This document shows positions 9,288-18,343 of a stretch of DNA of 64,000 nucleotides, piece by piece (the first letter of the stretch is position 1; each line of letters starts with the position of its first letter). The DNA is taken from the NCBI RefSeq assembly GCF_020524035.2, contig NZ_CP129013.1, positions 2,097,822 to 2,161,821 on the forward strand. The letters are read 5' to 3'. The notes below the pieces were generated by a model. That model did no database searches and was not told the DNA's origin. It saw only the letters and a program-made list of their open reading frames with translations. The stretch comes from Bacillus carboniphilus (GTDB taxonomy: Bacteria > Bacillota > Bacilli > Bacillales > JAIVKR01). The position numbers and the translations under genes were made by a program.

Positions 9288-9698
9288 CTATTTTGAAGAA
9301 CTGTCAAACTTCACCTCTGTTTTTTCATCATACTGATTATAGCCTGCAGAAATCCACAAAGCTCCTTCAAACTCATCTTTTTTCCAGGTTGAAATAAAGC
9401 CTGACCAATCATTACTAGGATCCGTATCATCTAAAGCCGATTCTTCATGAACAACTTCCCATCCCATTTTAGGAAGCTCATTTAAATAGTAGTTATATAT
9501 ATCTTCCCATTTCTCTCCGTCTATGACGTACTCGTTTCTAGTCGGTTCCAACCCCTTATATAAAGGGATATCGCTATGATGTTCTGGAATAATAGACATT
9601 CCTTGATAGGGTTCATCTGTATTTCTTTGATAAATAAACAAACTTATTACAATTAAGACTAAAAGGCTAAAAAATGAAAAGACCCTTTTTTTATTCAT
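9288..9698 (-). CDS. Membrane-anchored protein of unknown function
   Basis: 136 residues from an ATG at 9698 with GGAGGG six to seven bases upstream. The N-terminus has Lys-Lys-Arg and then one membrane segment (VFSFFSLLVLIVISLFIYQ). There is no lipobox Cys, so it is probably a type II anchor with an extracytoplasmic C-terminal domain (IYNYYLNELPKMGWEVV, then WISAGYNQYDEKTEVKF). The domain looks like small exported domains often annotated only as hypothetical. Position in the toxin locus hints at an accessory role, but nothing shows it directly. Confidence 0.6.
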   Translation of the reverse strand: MNKKRVFSFFSLLVLIVISLFIYQRNTDEPYQGMSIIPEHHSDIPLYKGLEPTRNEYVIDGEKWEDIYNYYLNELPKMGWEVVHEESALDDTDPSNDWSGFISTWKKDEFEGALWISAGYNQYDEKTEVKFDSSSK

Positions 9699-9770
9699 TT
9701 TACCCTCCAATAAAACGATCATTAATATACTATTCTTCATTAAACTAACATTCTTTTTTGTTCACTTTTT

Positions 9771-9910
9771 CTATTTCTCTTTATCATATTTCTCTAAAAA
9801 CTCATCCAAAATCACTTGATGACTCTTAACTATTTTTTCGGGTAACTCGTTAGGATATAAAAATTCACATTTATTAATTTCTGATTGATCAATTTTTATT
9901 TCTCCTTTAT
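9771..9910 (-). pseudogene. C-terminal remnant of a probable NUDIX hydrolase
   Basis: About 45 codons read KIDQSEINKCEFLYPNELPE followed by KIVKSHQVILDEFLEKY and a stop at 9773-9771. This resembles the C-terminal end of NUDIX hydrolases (E-LPE then a terminal helix). The rest of the gene is removed by the adjoining IS element, and no N-terminal part is found on its far side. Confidence 0.5.
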
Positions 9911-9935
9911 ACTTGTCAGTCAAAAGTTTTCACCT

Positions 9936-11420
9936 TTAAGAAGCCTTCAGATCCTCGTCAAAAAAAGGGTCTGATTGCTTCTTTTTCATTATTCGACTTA
10001 TGCATAAACGGCTCGTTTTACTAAAAAGCGAAAAAGTCGTCTTCCTTAAATAATAGGCAACGGTCGCTTCTGAGACAATAGGGTTGGACTTCGTTCGTAA
10101 AAATCGAACAGGACTCTCATTAATCTTAGTTGAAAAAGTAAGAGACAACATTTGAAGCATCCCCATGGCGATACAACTACACATGACAAATCCCTCGATT
10201 GCTTTCAAAGCGGACAAGATGAGTTCTTTCTCTTTTTCATCCTCCATTTCTTCTAATGGATGAATCATTCCTTTTTTTGCATAGCGTCTCAGTTTAGGCA
10301 TGGCTTTTGACCAAAATTGATACCCAAATCCATTCATCACTTGTTTCAATTTCTCGAAACGTACATTCAATTTTGAACCTAAAACTGTACAATTCAATGA
10401 TGTTAACGGGATTTAAATCGAGCTTCGTTGTAACAAGAATGGCTGTTTTTTCTCCATACATGACAAGGACGAATCGCAGTTCTTGATAAAGCTTTTGCCC
10501 CCATAATAAATTAAGGCAAAGGTAACGAACGGTCTCTTCTTTTCCATATAAACGGACGGTTGCTTCTACGAATTCACTCTTCCTTGATGTAAAGAGGTCT
10601 TGAAGTTTGATGGTCTCTCCTTTTTACGAGGACGACCTTTCCTTTATATTCACCGGGCTTTGTATAAGCCCTACAAGACTTCTTGGCTTTAGTCAAAAGG
10701 TGAAGCATCGTTTCTGATTTCTCTAACAGTTCTGCCCGTTTCATAAGAGCAAAAATGGATAAATAGTAGCCATCAAGCAGTACGAGCGATTCTCCCATAC
10801 ATTTTAGTCGCTTGAAACGCATCGTTTATGATTTGAACAATGTGAGAACCTTCACATTCATAATTGTTCTGTTTTTTTCTCCAATTTCGAATCATGTTGA
10901 CACCGTCATGGAGCCTGATCGAAAGAGGAAGACAAAATAGTTTCTTAGAAGGATCGCCAATGAGAACACCTATCCCACCAAACATGTGCCCAAAGATAAA
11001 CTCGGCTTTTGAGGAATTTTCTGATTCTTGATGTAACCTCTTCACACCAGGCATTTTTCGTGCTTCTTTCGATTGCTTCACGCCATCTCCTACCAAGATG
11101 GTGATGCCGTCTTTCTTATAGATGGGTGCCTTACGATAAACAAGCTTCGTCCATGTTTGAATAAGATCCTCTAACTTCCAAGCTTGGGACCTAAAAAAAT
11201 GCATCATAGCAGGATAGGACTTGGGTGAGATCGAAAGCTCACGAATGATGGAGGTTAATCCTACTTGATCGGAACGTAACATCAATCCAATAATCATGAC
11301 GACAAACCATTCATAGGTAGCTTGTCGTGTAAAACAGGTCCTAAATTCTGAAAGTTCTTTATCTATTCTTTTCCACATAATCACTATGGTCATTCGCTGT
11401 TGAGTTTGATACAATATCAA
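9936..11420 (-). pseudogene. IS4-family DDE transposase, multiple frameshifts
   Basis: Three overlapping frames together give one transposase of about 490 residues. The DDE residues are visible: Asp in ITILVGDGVKQS, Asp in LVLLDGYYLS, and Glu in the YREK signature YSFRFKIECTFRELK, the hallmark of IS4-family enzymes. Shifts lie near 10800, near 10580 and near 10350. The truncated copy at 7995-8551 is intact at the last position, which shows what the proper reading is. As written the gene cannot make a full enzyme. Confidence 0.8.
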
Positions 11421-11560
11421 AGATAACTCTTCTCGGATGACATGTCTCCTTATTTTGTTTAGTCGCTTAATAGGTTAACATGAAATCAAGCAGAAGGGTT
11501 ATTTTTTATGCAGAAAATTCTCTTTCTAAGGGATTGAGTCATCTTTATAAAATGGACTTT

Positions 11561-11673
11561 GTAAGGGACCCCAAGACTCCTGCGGAAAAACGGGCTAGTC
11601 AAGACCCCGCAATGTGAGGCACGAACGAGGAGGCTTGACAGGTCGTCCGCGGAAAGCGAGGGGAATCCCTTAC
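11561..11673. repeat. Family C repeat nested inside the IS element
   Basis: 113 bp bounded by the inverted ends GTAAGGGA and TCCCTTAC. The inside is G+C-rich (CTCCTGCGG, CGGGCTAGTC, GAGGAGGCTTGAC, GTCCGCGGAAAGCGAG). Similar non-coding repeats are widespread in Bacillaceae chromosomes as far as I recall. It is in the untranslated upstream part of the IS. Confidence 0.7.
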
Positions 11674-11743
11674 CATTACATAAAAAACATCGAGTATGGG
11701 GAAAAAGCTTTGAAAAATTCCGGAGAACTTTTGACTCTCCAGT

Positions 11744-12232
11744 TCAATTATTGATACAGATAAAATGAATAATATTCCTGATTATTTAAGGCAACAAGTA
11801 ATGTTTTTTGAAGGAAAAATAGATATACCTTATTCTTACAAATCTACTTTTAAATCGATAATATCTGGAGATAATATCGGGGCTAAAGGAGAAGCTGTTG
11901 TTTCAAAATCATCTTTTTCTGACGATCATTCTCCTTTATCACTTGATTATATTAGAGGACAAACTGAAGGAAAAGTAAACTATGAAAATTATACTTTAAG
12001 CGCTGGTGCTGCAGTAATAGCAACGAAAATTGAATTTAAAATCGAACCTCTAAATTTCTTTGGATTTGAACCATTGGAAGAATGGTTTGATATTGACTAT
12101 GATCCTTTTGTAGGACTTGATTTATCTTTAGGGAGTATTGGTCTCGGAGCATCAGTTGGTGCTGAAAATAGTATTTATGCTGCATATGGAATTGGAATTG
12201 GAGTAAAATTCGGCGCGGAGAAAGATGAATAA
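11744..12232 (+). pseudogene. Orphan C-terminal tail of a secreted toxin (LXG-type), beginning at the IS edge
   Basis: The usable ATG is at 11765, giving 155 residues, but the frame continues upstream in protein-like codons (SIIDTDKMNN) to the IS boundary, and no ribosome site is present. The C-terminal half is glycine- and alanine-rich (LSLGSIGLGASVGAENSIYA, then AYGIGIGVKFG), a pattern seen at the ends of LXG-type toxins and proteins that may contact membranes. It is the tail either of the interrupted LXG gene at 7047 or of a second toxin. No catalytic motif is recognised. The small membrane proteins that follow would be natural immunity partners. Confidence 0.6.
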
Positions 12233-12282
12233 CCTTTGAAATATAGATAGAACTATTATTAATAAGAAAACAGGTGGTAAAT

Positions 12283-12528
12283 ATGGATGAATATAAAGAA
12301 AAATTCAAAAAATCGCTGCTTACTACGTTACTAATATATGCAATTTTAATGATTGTATTATTTACAATACTATTGTTAGTATTAATTATATGGCTCATTC
12401 CTCCAGAACAATTATTATCTGAGTTGGACGGTTTATTAATAATGGGAGGATTCGTGTATTCTACCTGCCTTATCGCCTTACTCATTCGGCATTATTTAAA
12501 ACGAAAATGGGCACGTGAAGAACAATAA
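12283..12528 (+). CDS. Small two-helix membrane protein, possible immunity protein
   Basis: 81 residues from an ATG at 12283 with AGGTGG six bases upstream. It has two membrane segments (TLLIYAILMIVLFTILLLVL and LIMGGFVYSTCLIALLI) and a basic end, HYLKRKWARE. Each half of the next protein repeats this pattern: K-LISF helix, a short loop with PN/PD/PP, a second helix, and a K-KW end. It directly follows the orphan toxin tail. Function is inferred from position only. Confidence 0.65.
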   Translation: MDEYKEKFKKSLLTTLLIYAILMIVLFTILLLVLIIWLIPPEQLLSELDGLLIMGGFVYSTCLIALLIRHYLKRKWAREEQ

Positions 12529-12568
12529 ATAGTAATTAGACAAAGTATTTATAAAAAGGAGCATTTTT

Positions 12569-13102
12569 GTGATCGTAAGTAAAGAAACAATTCGTAAACT
12601 AATTAGTTTTGCGTTGTTATTTGAAGTCTTTCTTTTTTTTGTTCCTTGGACGATTGTTTTTATTGTTAGACTCGTAAGCGTTCCTAATAGTGAATTTTTA
12701 AGAGAGTTAAAGTCTATCAGTTTATTAGCCCTTATTATTTATGGATTTTGTGCCATATTATTAATCATTCGATTCTTTCTAGTTAAAAAATGGAGAAATG
12801 AAACGACTGAAGATCGTACATCACCACCACTAAAGAATATAGATGATGACAAAAGTAAAGATCTTAATCATAAAAAACTGATTAGCTTCGGGCTGTTATT
12901 TGCTTCTTCGTTTTTTGCCATAGGTGGCACGATATCTATTTTAACGACGGTATTATTTATGATACCTGATGAAGATGTTTCAACTCAAGGACCTGGCTTT
13001 GCGCTCGTTTTACTACTTGTATATATTTTTTGCGGTGCCGGTTTCTATCTAAGGTCAAAGCTAAATAAAAAATGGGGGATTACAAATGGAAAGCAGTACT
13101 GA
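12569..13102 (+). CDS. Four-helix membrane protein made of two tandem copies of a two-helix unit
   Basis: 177 residues, GTG start at 12569. Residues about 9-75 and 102-170 are repeats of each other: both begin KLISF-LLF, carry two helices and end in VKKWRNE or NKKWG. They are joined by a charged linker (ETTEDRTSPPLKNIDDDKSK). The 81-residue protein just upstream is a single copy of the same unit. The stop lies inside the next gene's start region (overlap 13086-13102). It is probably a membrane immunity or accessory protein of the toxin locus. No known family is recognised. Confidence 0.65.
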   Translation: MIVSKETIRKLISFALLFEVFLFFVPWTIVFIVRLVSVPNSEFLRELKSISLLALIIYGFCAILLIIRFFLVKKWRNETTEDRTSPPLKNIDDDKSKDLNHKKLISFGLLFASSFFAIGGTISILTTVLFMIPDEDVSTQGPGFALVLLLVYIFCGAGFYLRSKLNKKWGITNGKQY

Positions 13103-13391
13103 AAAACTCTTGCCTATCGGAACGGTAGTCAAGGTTAAAAGTTTAAAGAAACCAGTGATGATTTATGGTCGATTCCAAATTCAGAAAAGAACAGAAAATG
13201 TATACGACTACTTGGCAGTTCCTTATCCAGAGGGAAATATTTCAGAAGAATTTAACGTTTTCTTTAATAGGAACTTGATTGAAGAAGTTCTCTATCTAGG
13301 CTTCCAATCTCCTCAAGAAGACGGAATGAATGAAAAAGTTGAAAAAGATCTGAAAGAGTATCGAGAGAAAGAAGAGAATACAATTGATTAA
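13086..13391 (+). CDS. DUF4176 protein
   Basis: 101 residues, soluble. The core LLPIGTVVKVKSLKKPVMIY, then AVPYPEGNIS and FFNRNLIEEVLYLGF, is the DUF4176 signature found in type VII secretion and LXG neighbourhoods of Firmicutes. The C-terminus is a charged helix. It overlaps the previous gene by 17 bases and the next by eight, so the three are co-translated. The family's biochemical role is not established to my knowledge. Confidence 0.8.
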   Translation: MESSTEKLLPIGTVVKVKSLKKPVMIYGRFQIQKRTENVYDYLAVPYPEGNISEEFNVFFNRNLIEEVLYLGFQSPQEDGMNEKVEKDLKEYREKEENTID

Positions 13392-13866
13392 AAAGAATAG
13401 CTTACTTACTTTAATGCTCATATTAGTCCTTATTTTGGCAGGCTGTAGTCAAACAAATAAATCTGATTCAGACGTATCATCCAAAGATATAAAAACAGAG
13501 GAGAATTCACCGTCTGAAGAAGGTCATTCGGAAGTGGAAGTTTCTACAGAAAACGAACATATAGAAATAGAAGAAAGCGATTTAACTGAATATGATACGA
13601 ATAAACTCCTACCCATTGGCACTGTCATTAAGGTCAAACAATTTACAAAACCAGTAATGATTTATGGACATAACCAAATCCAAACAAGCACAGGGAAAAG
13701 CTTCGATTACATCGCTGTTCCATATCCTGAAGGGAATATTTCTCCTGATTATAATATGTTTTTAAACCGGAATATGATTGAAGAAGTTCTCTATATTGGT
13801 TATATCACAGAGGAAGATAAAAAACTACGGGAAGAGGTCGAACTACAAATTAAAAACGGAAAATAG
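13384..13866 (+). CDS. DUF4176 lipoprotein
   Basis: 160 residues from a TTG start at 13384. The N-terminus is a lipoprotein signal (LLTLMLILVLILAGC) with the lipobox Cys at residue 21. An acidic, disordered spacer follows (about residues 22-72), then a DUF4176 domain (LLPIGTVIKVKQFTKPVMIY) very close to that of the preceding gene. One is therefore cytoplasmic and the other is predicted to sit on the outer face of the membrane. An exported immunity or adaptor role is possible but unproven. Confidence 0.78.
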   Translation: MIKKNSLLTLMLILVLILAGCSQTNKSDSDVSSKDIKTEENSPSEEGHSEVEVSTENEHIEIEESDLTEYDTNKLLPIGTVIKVKQFTKPVMIYGHNQIQTSTGKSFDYIAVPYPEGNISPDYNMFLNRNMIEEVLYIGYITEEDKKLREEVELQIKNGK

Positions 13867-13974
13867 GGCTAACTATAGAAGAGCTAATTAAGATGATTCC
13901 TCTATTATACTATTGAATGGTAGAGAACACGCTCTGCTTAAAACTCTTTCTCTACAAGGGTGGAGGTGTTTCCT

Positions 13975-14325
13975 TTGGACATAATAACGAGTTTCCAAGA
14001 CTATGTGAAAACCCTTATTTTAATCCTACTTGGCCTTAATTGGTTATCCATTCTATTATTCCTACTAGCTGAATGGCCAATGAAGAATTATTATGAAGGT
14101 GGAATTATTGAAAAACCACAGTCTATTCTAGATAGCATTACAAATTTTGTTTTCAATATATTATTAGGGAGTGGTTATATATTATACAAAAAGTTTCAAA
14201 AATATCATCTAATCAATAGGAAACTTTTTTTACTACTTTCTGCCTTTCTTTCAGGTGTTCTATATTTAGGCTTTTTTATAATTGCTACATATCCTTTTGA
14301 TTTTATATCCGGTATTTTAGTGTAA
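13975..14325 (+). CDS. Small membrane protein, paralogue of the next gene
   Basis: 116 residues from TTG at 13975; GGAGGTG at 13962-13968 lies the right distance upstream, and an in-frame GTG at 13960 overlaps that site. It has two to three membrane segments, with NWLSILLFLLAEWPMKNYYE in the first part and LGFFIIATYPFDFISGIL at the end. The following gene shares the pattern (QWFSILLFLFCEWFMVDYY and FFQIAMLPLDLLYYIL). It is a candidate membrane immunity protein. No family is recognised. Confidence 0.62.
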   Translation: MDIITSFQDYVKTLILILLGLNWLSILLFLLAEWPMKNYYEGGIIEKPQSILDSITNFVFNILLGSGYILYKKFQKYHLINRKLFLLLSAFLSGVLYLGFFIIATYPFDFISGILV

Positions 14326-14388
14326 TTTAAAAGAGAAATTCTTTTATCGCAATCGATCATAAATCTAAACCTTTTAGGTGAATTAAAA

Positions 14389-14706
14389 ATGAATGATGTA
14401 ATTTACTTTATAAAAGTACTCGTTTCAATGTTTCTAATTATCCAATGGTTTTCTATCTTACTTTTTTTATTTTGTGAATGGTTTATGGTGGACTATTATT
14501 TGAACCGACGCGAGTTCTTTTTGTGGGGACTTGGCTTTTGTTTGTTTTTAAAATATTATAATCATAACTGGTTGCAAAGAAAATATTATCTCTGTGTCGC
14601 TACAGTCATTTATGGATTATTATTTTTAATCTTTTTCCAAATTGCTATGCTTCCTCTAGATCTACTTTACTACATACTCATGGGTGAACCTCATGTGTTT
14701 GAATAA
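14389..14706 (+). CDS. Small membrane protein, paralogue of the preceding gene
   Basis: 105 residues with an ATG start and AGGTG upstream. It shares the W-SILLFL--EW---YY and the A--P-D signatures with the protein at 13975, so the two arose by duplication. It is the last gene of the accessory block, followed by a bidirectional terminator separating it from the fructose operon. Function unknown. Confidence 0.62.
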   Translation: MNDVIYFIKVLVSMFLIIQWFSILLFLFCEWFMVDYYLNRREFFLWGLGFCLFLKYYNHNWLQRKYYLCVATVIYGLLFLIFFQIAMLPLDLLYYILMGEPHVFE

Positions 14707-14724
14707 CCAAGATTAGTGATAGAA

Positions 14725-14767
14725 AAATGAAAGTCCTAGATCCATAAAGATCATAGGACTTTCATTT
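14725..14767. terminator. Bidirectional terminator between the toxin locus and fruA
   Basis: AAATGAAAGTCCTA at 14725-14738 pairs perfectly with TAGGACTTTCATTT at 14754-14767. It lies between convergent genes with A/T-rich flanks on both sides. Confidence 0.8.
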
Positions 14768-14788
14768 GATTGAATAACTCTCTTGCTT

Positions 14789-16668
14789 TCACGACTCCAC
14801 TGGTTTTTTCAATAAACCTAGGAGAATAGCTGATAGGATTGCACCAGAGACAATGGCTAATAAATACAGGATCCAGCTGCCTTCTACTAATGGGGCAACG
14901 AATAGTCCACCATGCGGAGCACGAAGACCAATTCCAAACATCATCGACAACGCTCCTGCTAAAGCAGATCCTGCCATCAAGGATGGAATGACACGAATAG
15001 GGTCTGCAGCCGCGAATGGAATGGCTCCTTCTGTGATGAAAGAGGCTCCCATAATATAATTCACTTTTCCTGCATCACGATCTTGTTTTGAAAATTTATT
15101 TTTGAAAACGGTAGTGGCTAAAGCGATTCCTAAAGGAGGAACCATACCTGCTGCCATGATAGCGGCCATTGGCTCATACACTCCATTTGCTAGTAATCCT
15201 GTTCCAAAAACGTAGGCCGCTTTATTGACTGGTCCACCTAAATCAAACGCCATCATTAACCCGACAACAATTCCTAAAAGGACAGCATTTCCTGTCCCTA
15301 GATTTTTGAAGCCAATCAGAAATAGCTGTATTTAACGCTCCGACAGGCTGATTCACGACGTATAACATAATAAATCCAGTAATCGCAATTCCTAATAGCG
15401 GATAAATTAAAATCGTTTTGATTCCTTCCAGTGAGGCTGGAAGTCCGGAAAATAGCTTTTTCAAACCAACGACGATATATCCTGCTAAGAAACCTGCAAT
15501 AAGTCCTCCTAAAAACCCTGCATCACCGTTGGCAGCCATCATTCCCCCTACCATACCAGGAGCAAAGCCTGGGCGATCCGCAATACTCATCGCAATGAAT
15601 CCCGCTAATACAGGGACGATTAATCCAAAGGCATTTCCTCCCCCCAATCGTCATTAACGCTTCCGCAAGTGGATGATAAGAAGGATCGTTTGGATCAAAA
15701 GCATTGTATCCAAATAAGAAGGAAATGGCGATTAAGATTCCTCCACCAACGATAAATGGGAGCATGTTCGAAACACCGTTCATCAAATGCTTATAAATCG
15801 TTGAGCCAATTCCTCGCTTGCCTGCATTGCTTGTCCCTTCTTGTCTAGAGTCGTTCTCCCCTTGATAAATTGGGACGTCTTGATTGAGGGCCTTATCAAT
15901 TAATTCCCCTGATTTATGAATCCCGTCTGCTACTGGTACTTCAATCACGTGTTTGCCGTTGAAACGGCCCATCTCAACCTTTGTATCTGCTGCAACGATT
16001 ACAGCAACAGCGCTTTCAATTTCCTGCTGTGTAAGCACGTTTTTCGCTCCACCTGAACCATTTGTTTCAACTTTTATATCAACCCCCATTTCAGTTGCCT
16101 TTGCTTTCAGTGAATCGGCTGACATATAAGTGTGAGCAATCCCTGTTGGACAGGCTGTAACGGCGACAATAAACTTTTTGTCTCCACTCATCGATTGTTC
16201 TTCTTGTTCGTCCTCTTGATCATAACGGTCAATGATGTTTAATACGTCGCTTTCAGTATTAGCTTCTAATAATAGCTTACGAACTTCTTCATTCATTAAT
16301 ATAGTAGATAGACGAGCAAGTGCTTCTAAATGAGTGCTATTTCCTCCTTCTGGTGCAGCAATCATAAAAAACAAGTGGGAGGGCTGACCGTCAAGTGATT
16401 CATAGTCTACACCTTCAACAGACCTTCCAAACGCAATTGCAGGTTGTTTCACTGCTCTTGTTTTAGCATGAGGGATTGCAATCCCATCACCTATTCCCGT
16501 CGTCCCTTGATCTTCTCTATTTAAGATTTCTTTTTTAAACTCAGTTGGGTTCGAAAGCTTACCTGATCTGTTTAACACCTCAACTAATTCGTCAATTACT
16601 GGCCTTTTTTCTTGACCCTTTATTGAGAGATGAATGGTTTCTTTTGTTAACAACTCCGTGATTCTCAT
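14789..16668 (-). pseudogene. fruA: Fructose-specific PTS enzyme IIABC, two frameshifts
   Basis: It imports fructose and phosphorylates it to fructose 1-phosphate. Residues 1-150 are the IIA domain (GIAIPHAKT, His near 67), 165-265 the IIB domain (VTACPTGIAHTYM with the phosphocysteine), and the rest the IIC membrane domain (PFIVGGGILIAISFLFGYNA, then APHGGLFV). The span is 1880 nt, two bases too many for about 625 codons. Removing one G from the six-G run near 15645 and one A near 15315 restores a single frame. Both are short homopolymers, so read error is likely. It follows fruK by two bases. Confidence 0.88.
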
Positions 16669-16670
16669 TT

Positions 16671-17597
16671 TTAATCTCTCCCTTCTAATAAAGAATGAAC
16701 ATGAACTTGTTTCAGCAACTGATCAACTTGATTCTTTGTACAAAGGTCAATAGAAAATGCCGTTGCACTTCCAGCTGCTACGCTGTAACAAAAGGCTTTT
16801 TCAATATCATTCGTTTCTTCATATATAGCTAAAAAGGCGGCAACCATGGAATCTCCAGCACCTACAGAACTTATGACCTTTCCTTTTGGAATGGATGCTA
16901 CGATCACGTTATTTTTATTAACAAGAACAGCCCCCTTGTCCGCAAGAGAAACAATGACATTTTCCGCTCCTCTTTCTACTAAACGTTTACCGTAAAAAAC
17001 AATCTCATCAATATCATTAACTCTAGTTTCGAAAAGAGCTCCTAATTCATGATGATTTGGTTTAATTAAAAAGGGTTGATGAGGTAGCACATTCTTTAAC
17101 AAATCACCTTCTGCATCGACAACAAAACGCGTACCATTTTCATTGCAGATTTTCACAAGCAATTCATAAGTGGTAGCGGGCATGGTTAAAGGGATACTCC
17201 CTGCTAAAACCAATACATCTTCATCTGTAAGCTGACGTATTTTTGTCTTTAGCTCTTCAAATTGATCGTTTGTTATATCGGGTCCTCTTCCATTAATTTC
17301 TGTTTCACTATCACTTTTTAGTTTTACATTAATGCGAGAGTCTTGTTCAACTCGAACAAAGTTTGTAACGATGTTTTCTTTTTTTAAACAATCGTTGATA
17401 TACTCTCCTGTAAAACCACCGACAAATCCTAACGCCGTACTTTTCACATTCAATCGATTGAGCACGCGGGACACATTAATTCCTTTTCCTCCAGGAAATT
17501 TCGACTCTGATTTTGTGCGGTTTAGTTCACCAAGTAAAACGCAATCTAGTTCCACCTTATAATCAACTGATGGATTGAGCGTTAAAGTATAGATCAT
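16671..17597 (-). CDS. fruK: 1-phosphofructokinase
   Basis: 308 residues. It phosphorylates fructose 1-phosphate with ATP to fructose 1,6-bisphosphate, feeding glycolysis. PfkB-family motifs are visible: GGKGINVSRVL near residue 38 and SSVGAGDSMVAAFL near 250, with the catalytic Asp in GAGDS. It overlaps fruR by four bases and precedes fruA by two, forming a fruR-fruK-fruA operon. Confidence 0.95.
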   Translation of the reverse strand: MIYTLTLNPSVDYKVELDCVLLGELNRTKSESKFPGGKGINVSRVLNRLNVKSTALGFVGGFTGEYINDCLKKENIVTNFVRVEQDSRINVKLKSDSETEINGRGPDITNDQFEELKTKIRQLTDEDVLVLAGSIPLTMPATTYELLVKICNENGTRFVVDAEGDLLKNVLPHQPFLIKPNHHELGALFETRVNDIDEIVFYGKRLVERGAENVIVSLADKGAVLVNKNNVIVASIPKGKVISSVGAGDSMVAAFLAIYEETNDIEKAFCYSVAAGSATAFSIDLCTKNQVDQLLKQVHVHSLLEGRD

Positions 17598-18343
17598 GTC
17601 CTCACCACCTTTATCATCGTTTTACTCGAATACTGTTCGTTCAGTTCATCTTCTAATTCGTTTGTAACAATCGAAGACTCCGATAGGTCAGCTATCTTCG
17701 CAAATGAAATCTCTGAAAATTTTGTATCATCTGCAAGTACATAAGATTCACGTGATAACGAAATTGCCAATTGCTTAATCATCGCCTCCTCTTGATCAGG
17801 CGTTGTATATCCAAATTGATGATGAATTCCGTTTACTCCCATAAAGCATTTATCAAACCGGTATTGTTTAAGGCTAGCAAGTGCTCCTCTCCCAATAATG
17901 GCCTTTGTTTTTTGTTTCACATATCCACCAACTAAGTACGTTTCAATACCTTTCTCCAATAAAGAGTTCATATGCATTAAGCCATTGGTGACAACTACAA
18001 TCTCAAGTGGCAAAGACGGAATCATTTCCATAACCGTAGATCCTGCATCGAGATAAACACAATCACCTTCTTCCACCAACTCTGCAGCATACCGAGCAAT
18101 CTCCTGCTTCTTATGAAGGTTTTTGGTTGATTTTTCATTCATGCTCGGTTCTTGTAATTTCCCTTGAAGTCTTGCCGCACCACCATGAATACGCTTTAAA
18201 AATTTATCTTGTTCTAATAAGGTTAAATCTCGTCTAATGGTAGACTCTGATGTATCCGTTAAATCCACCAGTTCTTGAATTTTTACGACACTTTTTTCTT
18301 TTAACATTTCTAAAATTAGTTTATGTCTTTCAGGTGTTAACAC
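17594..18343 (-). CDS. fruR: DeoR-family repressor of the fructose operon
   Basis: 249 residues with an N-terminal DeoR helix-turn-helix (KIQELVDLTDTSESTIRRDL) at about 20-40 and a sugar-phosphate sensor domain (DAGSTVMEMI, then VTNGL). It is the first gene of the operon with fruK and fruA. In this family the effector is usually fructose 1-phosphate; that is inferred here. Confidence 0.9.
   Translation of the reverse strand: MLTPERHKLILEMLKEKSVVKIQELVDLTDTSESTIRRDLTLLEQDKFLKRIHGGAARLQGKLQEPSMNEKSTKNLHKKQEIARYAAELVEEGDCVYLDAGSTVMEMIPSLPLEIVVVTNGLMHMNSLLEKGIETYLVGGYVKQKTKAIIGRGALASLKQYRFDKCFMGVNGIHHQFGYTTPDQEEAMIKQLAISLSRESYVLADDTKFSEISFAKIADLSESSIVTNELEDELNEQYSSKTMIKVVRT

Larger units (their letters stand above)
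9911..11743 (-). mobile_element. IS4-type insertion sequence with a broken transposase
   Basis: The ends are imperfect inverted repeats: ACTTGTCAGTCAAAAGTT at 9911 and its partner, reading inward from 11743, ACTGGAGAGTCAAAAGTT. Between them lies a transposase gene on the minus strand (11420-9936). A family C repeat is nested at 11561-11673. No clear target duplication is seen. Flanking genes on both sides are truncated (a NUDIX remnant left, an LXG-tail ORF right), suggesting an IS-linked deletion. Confidence 0.75.
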
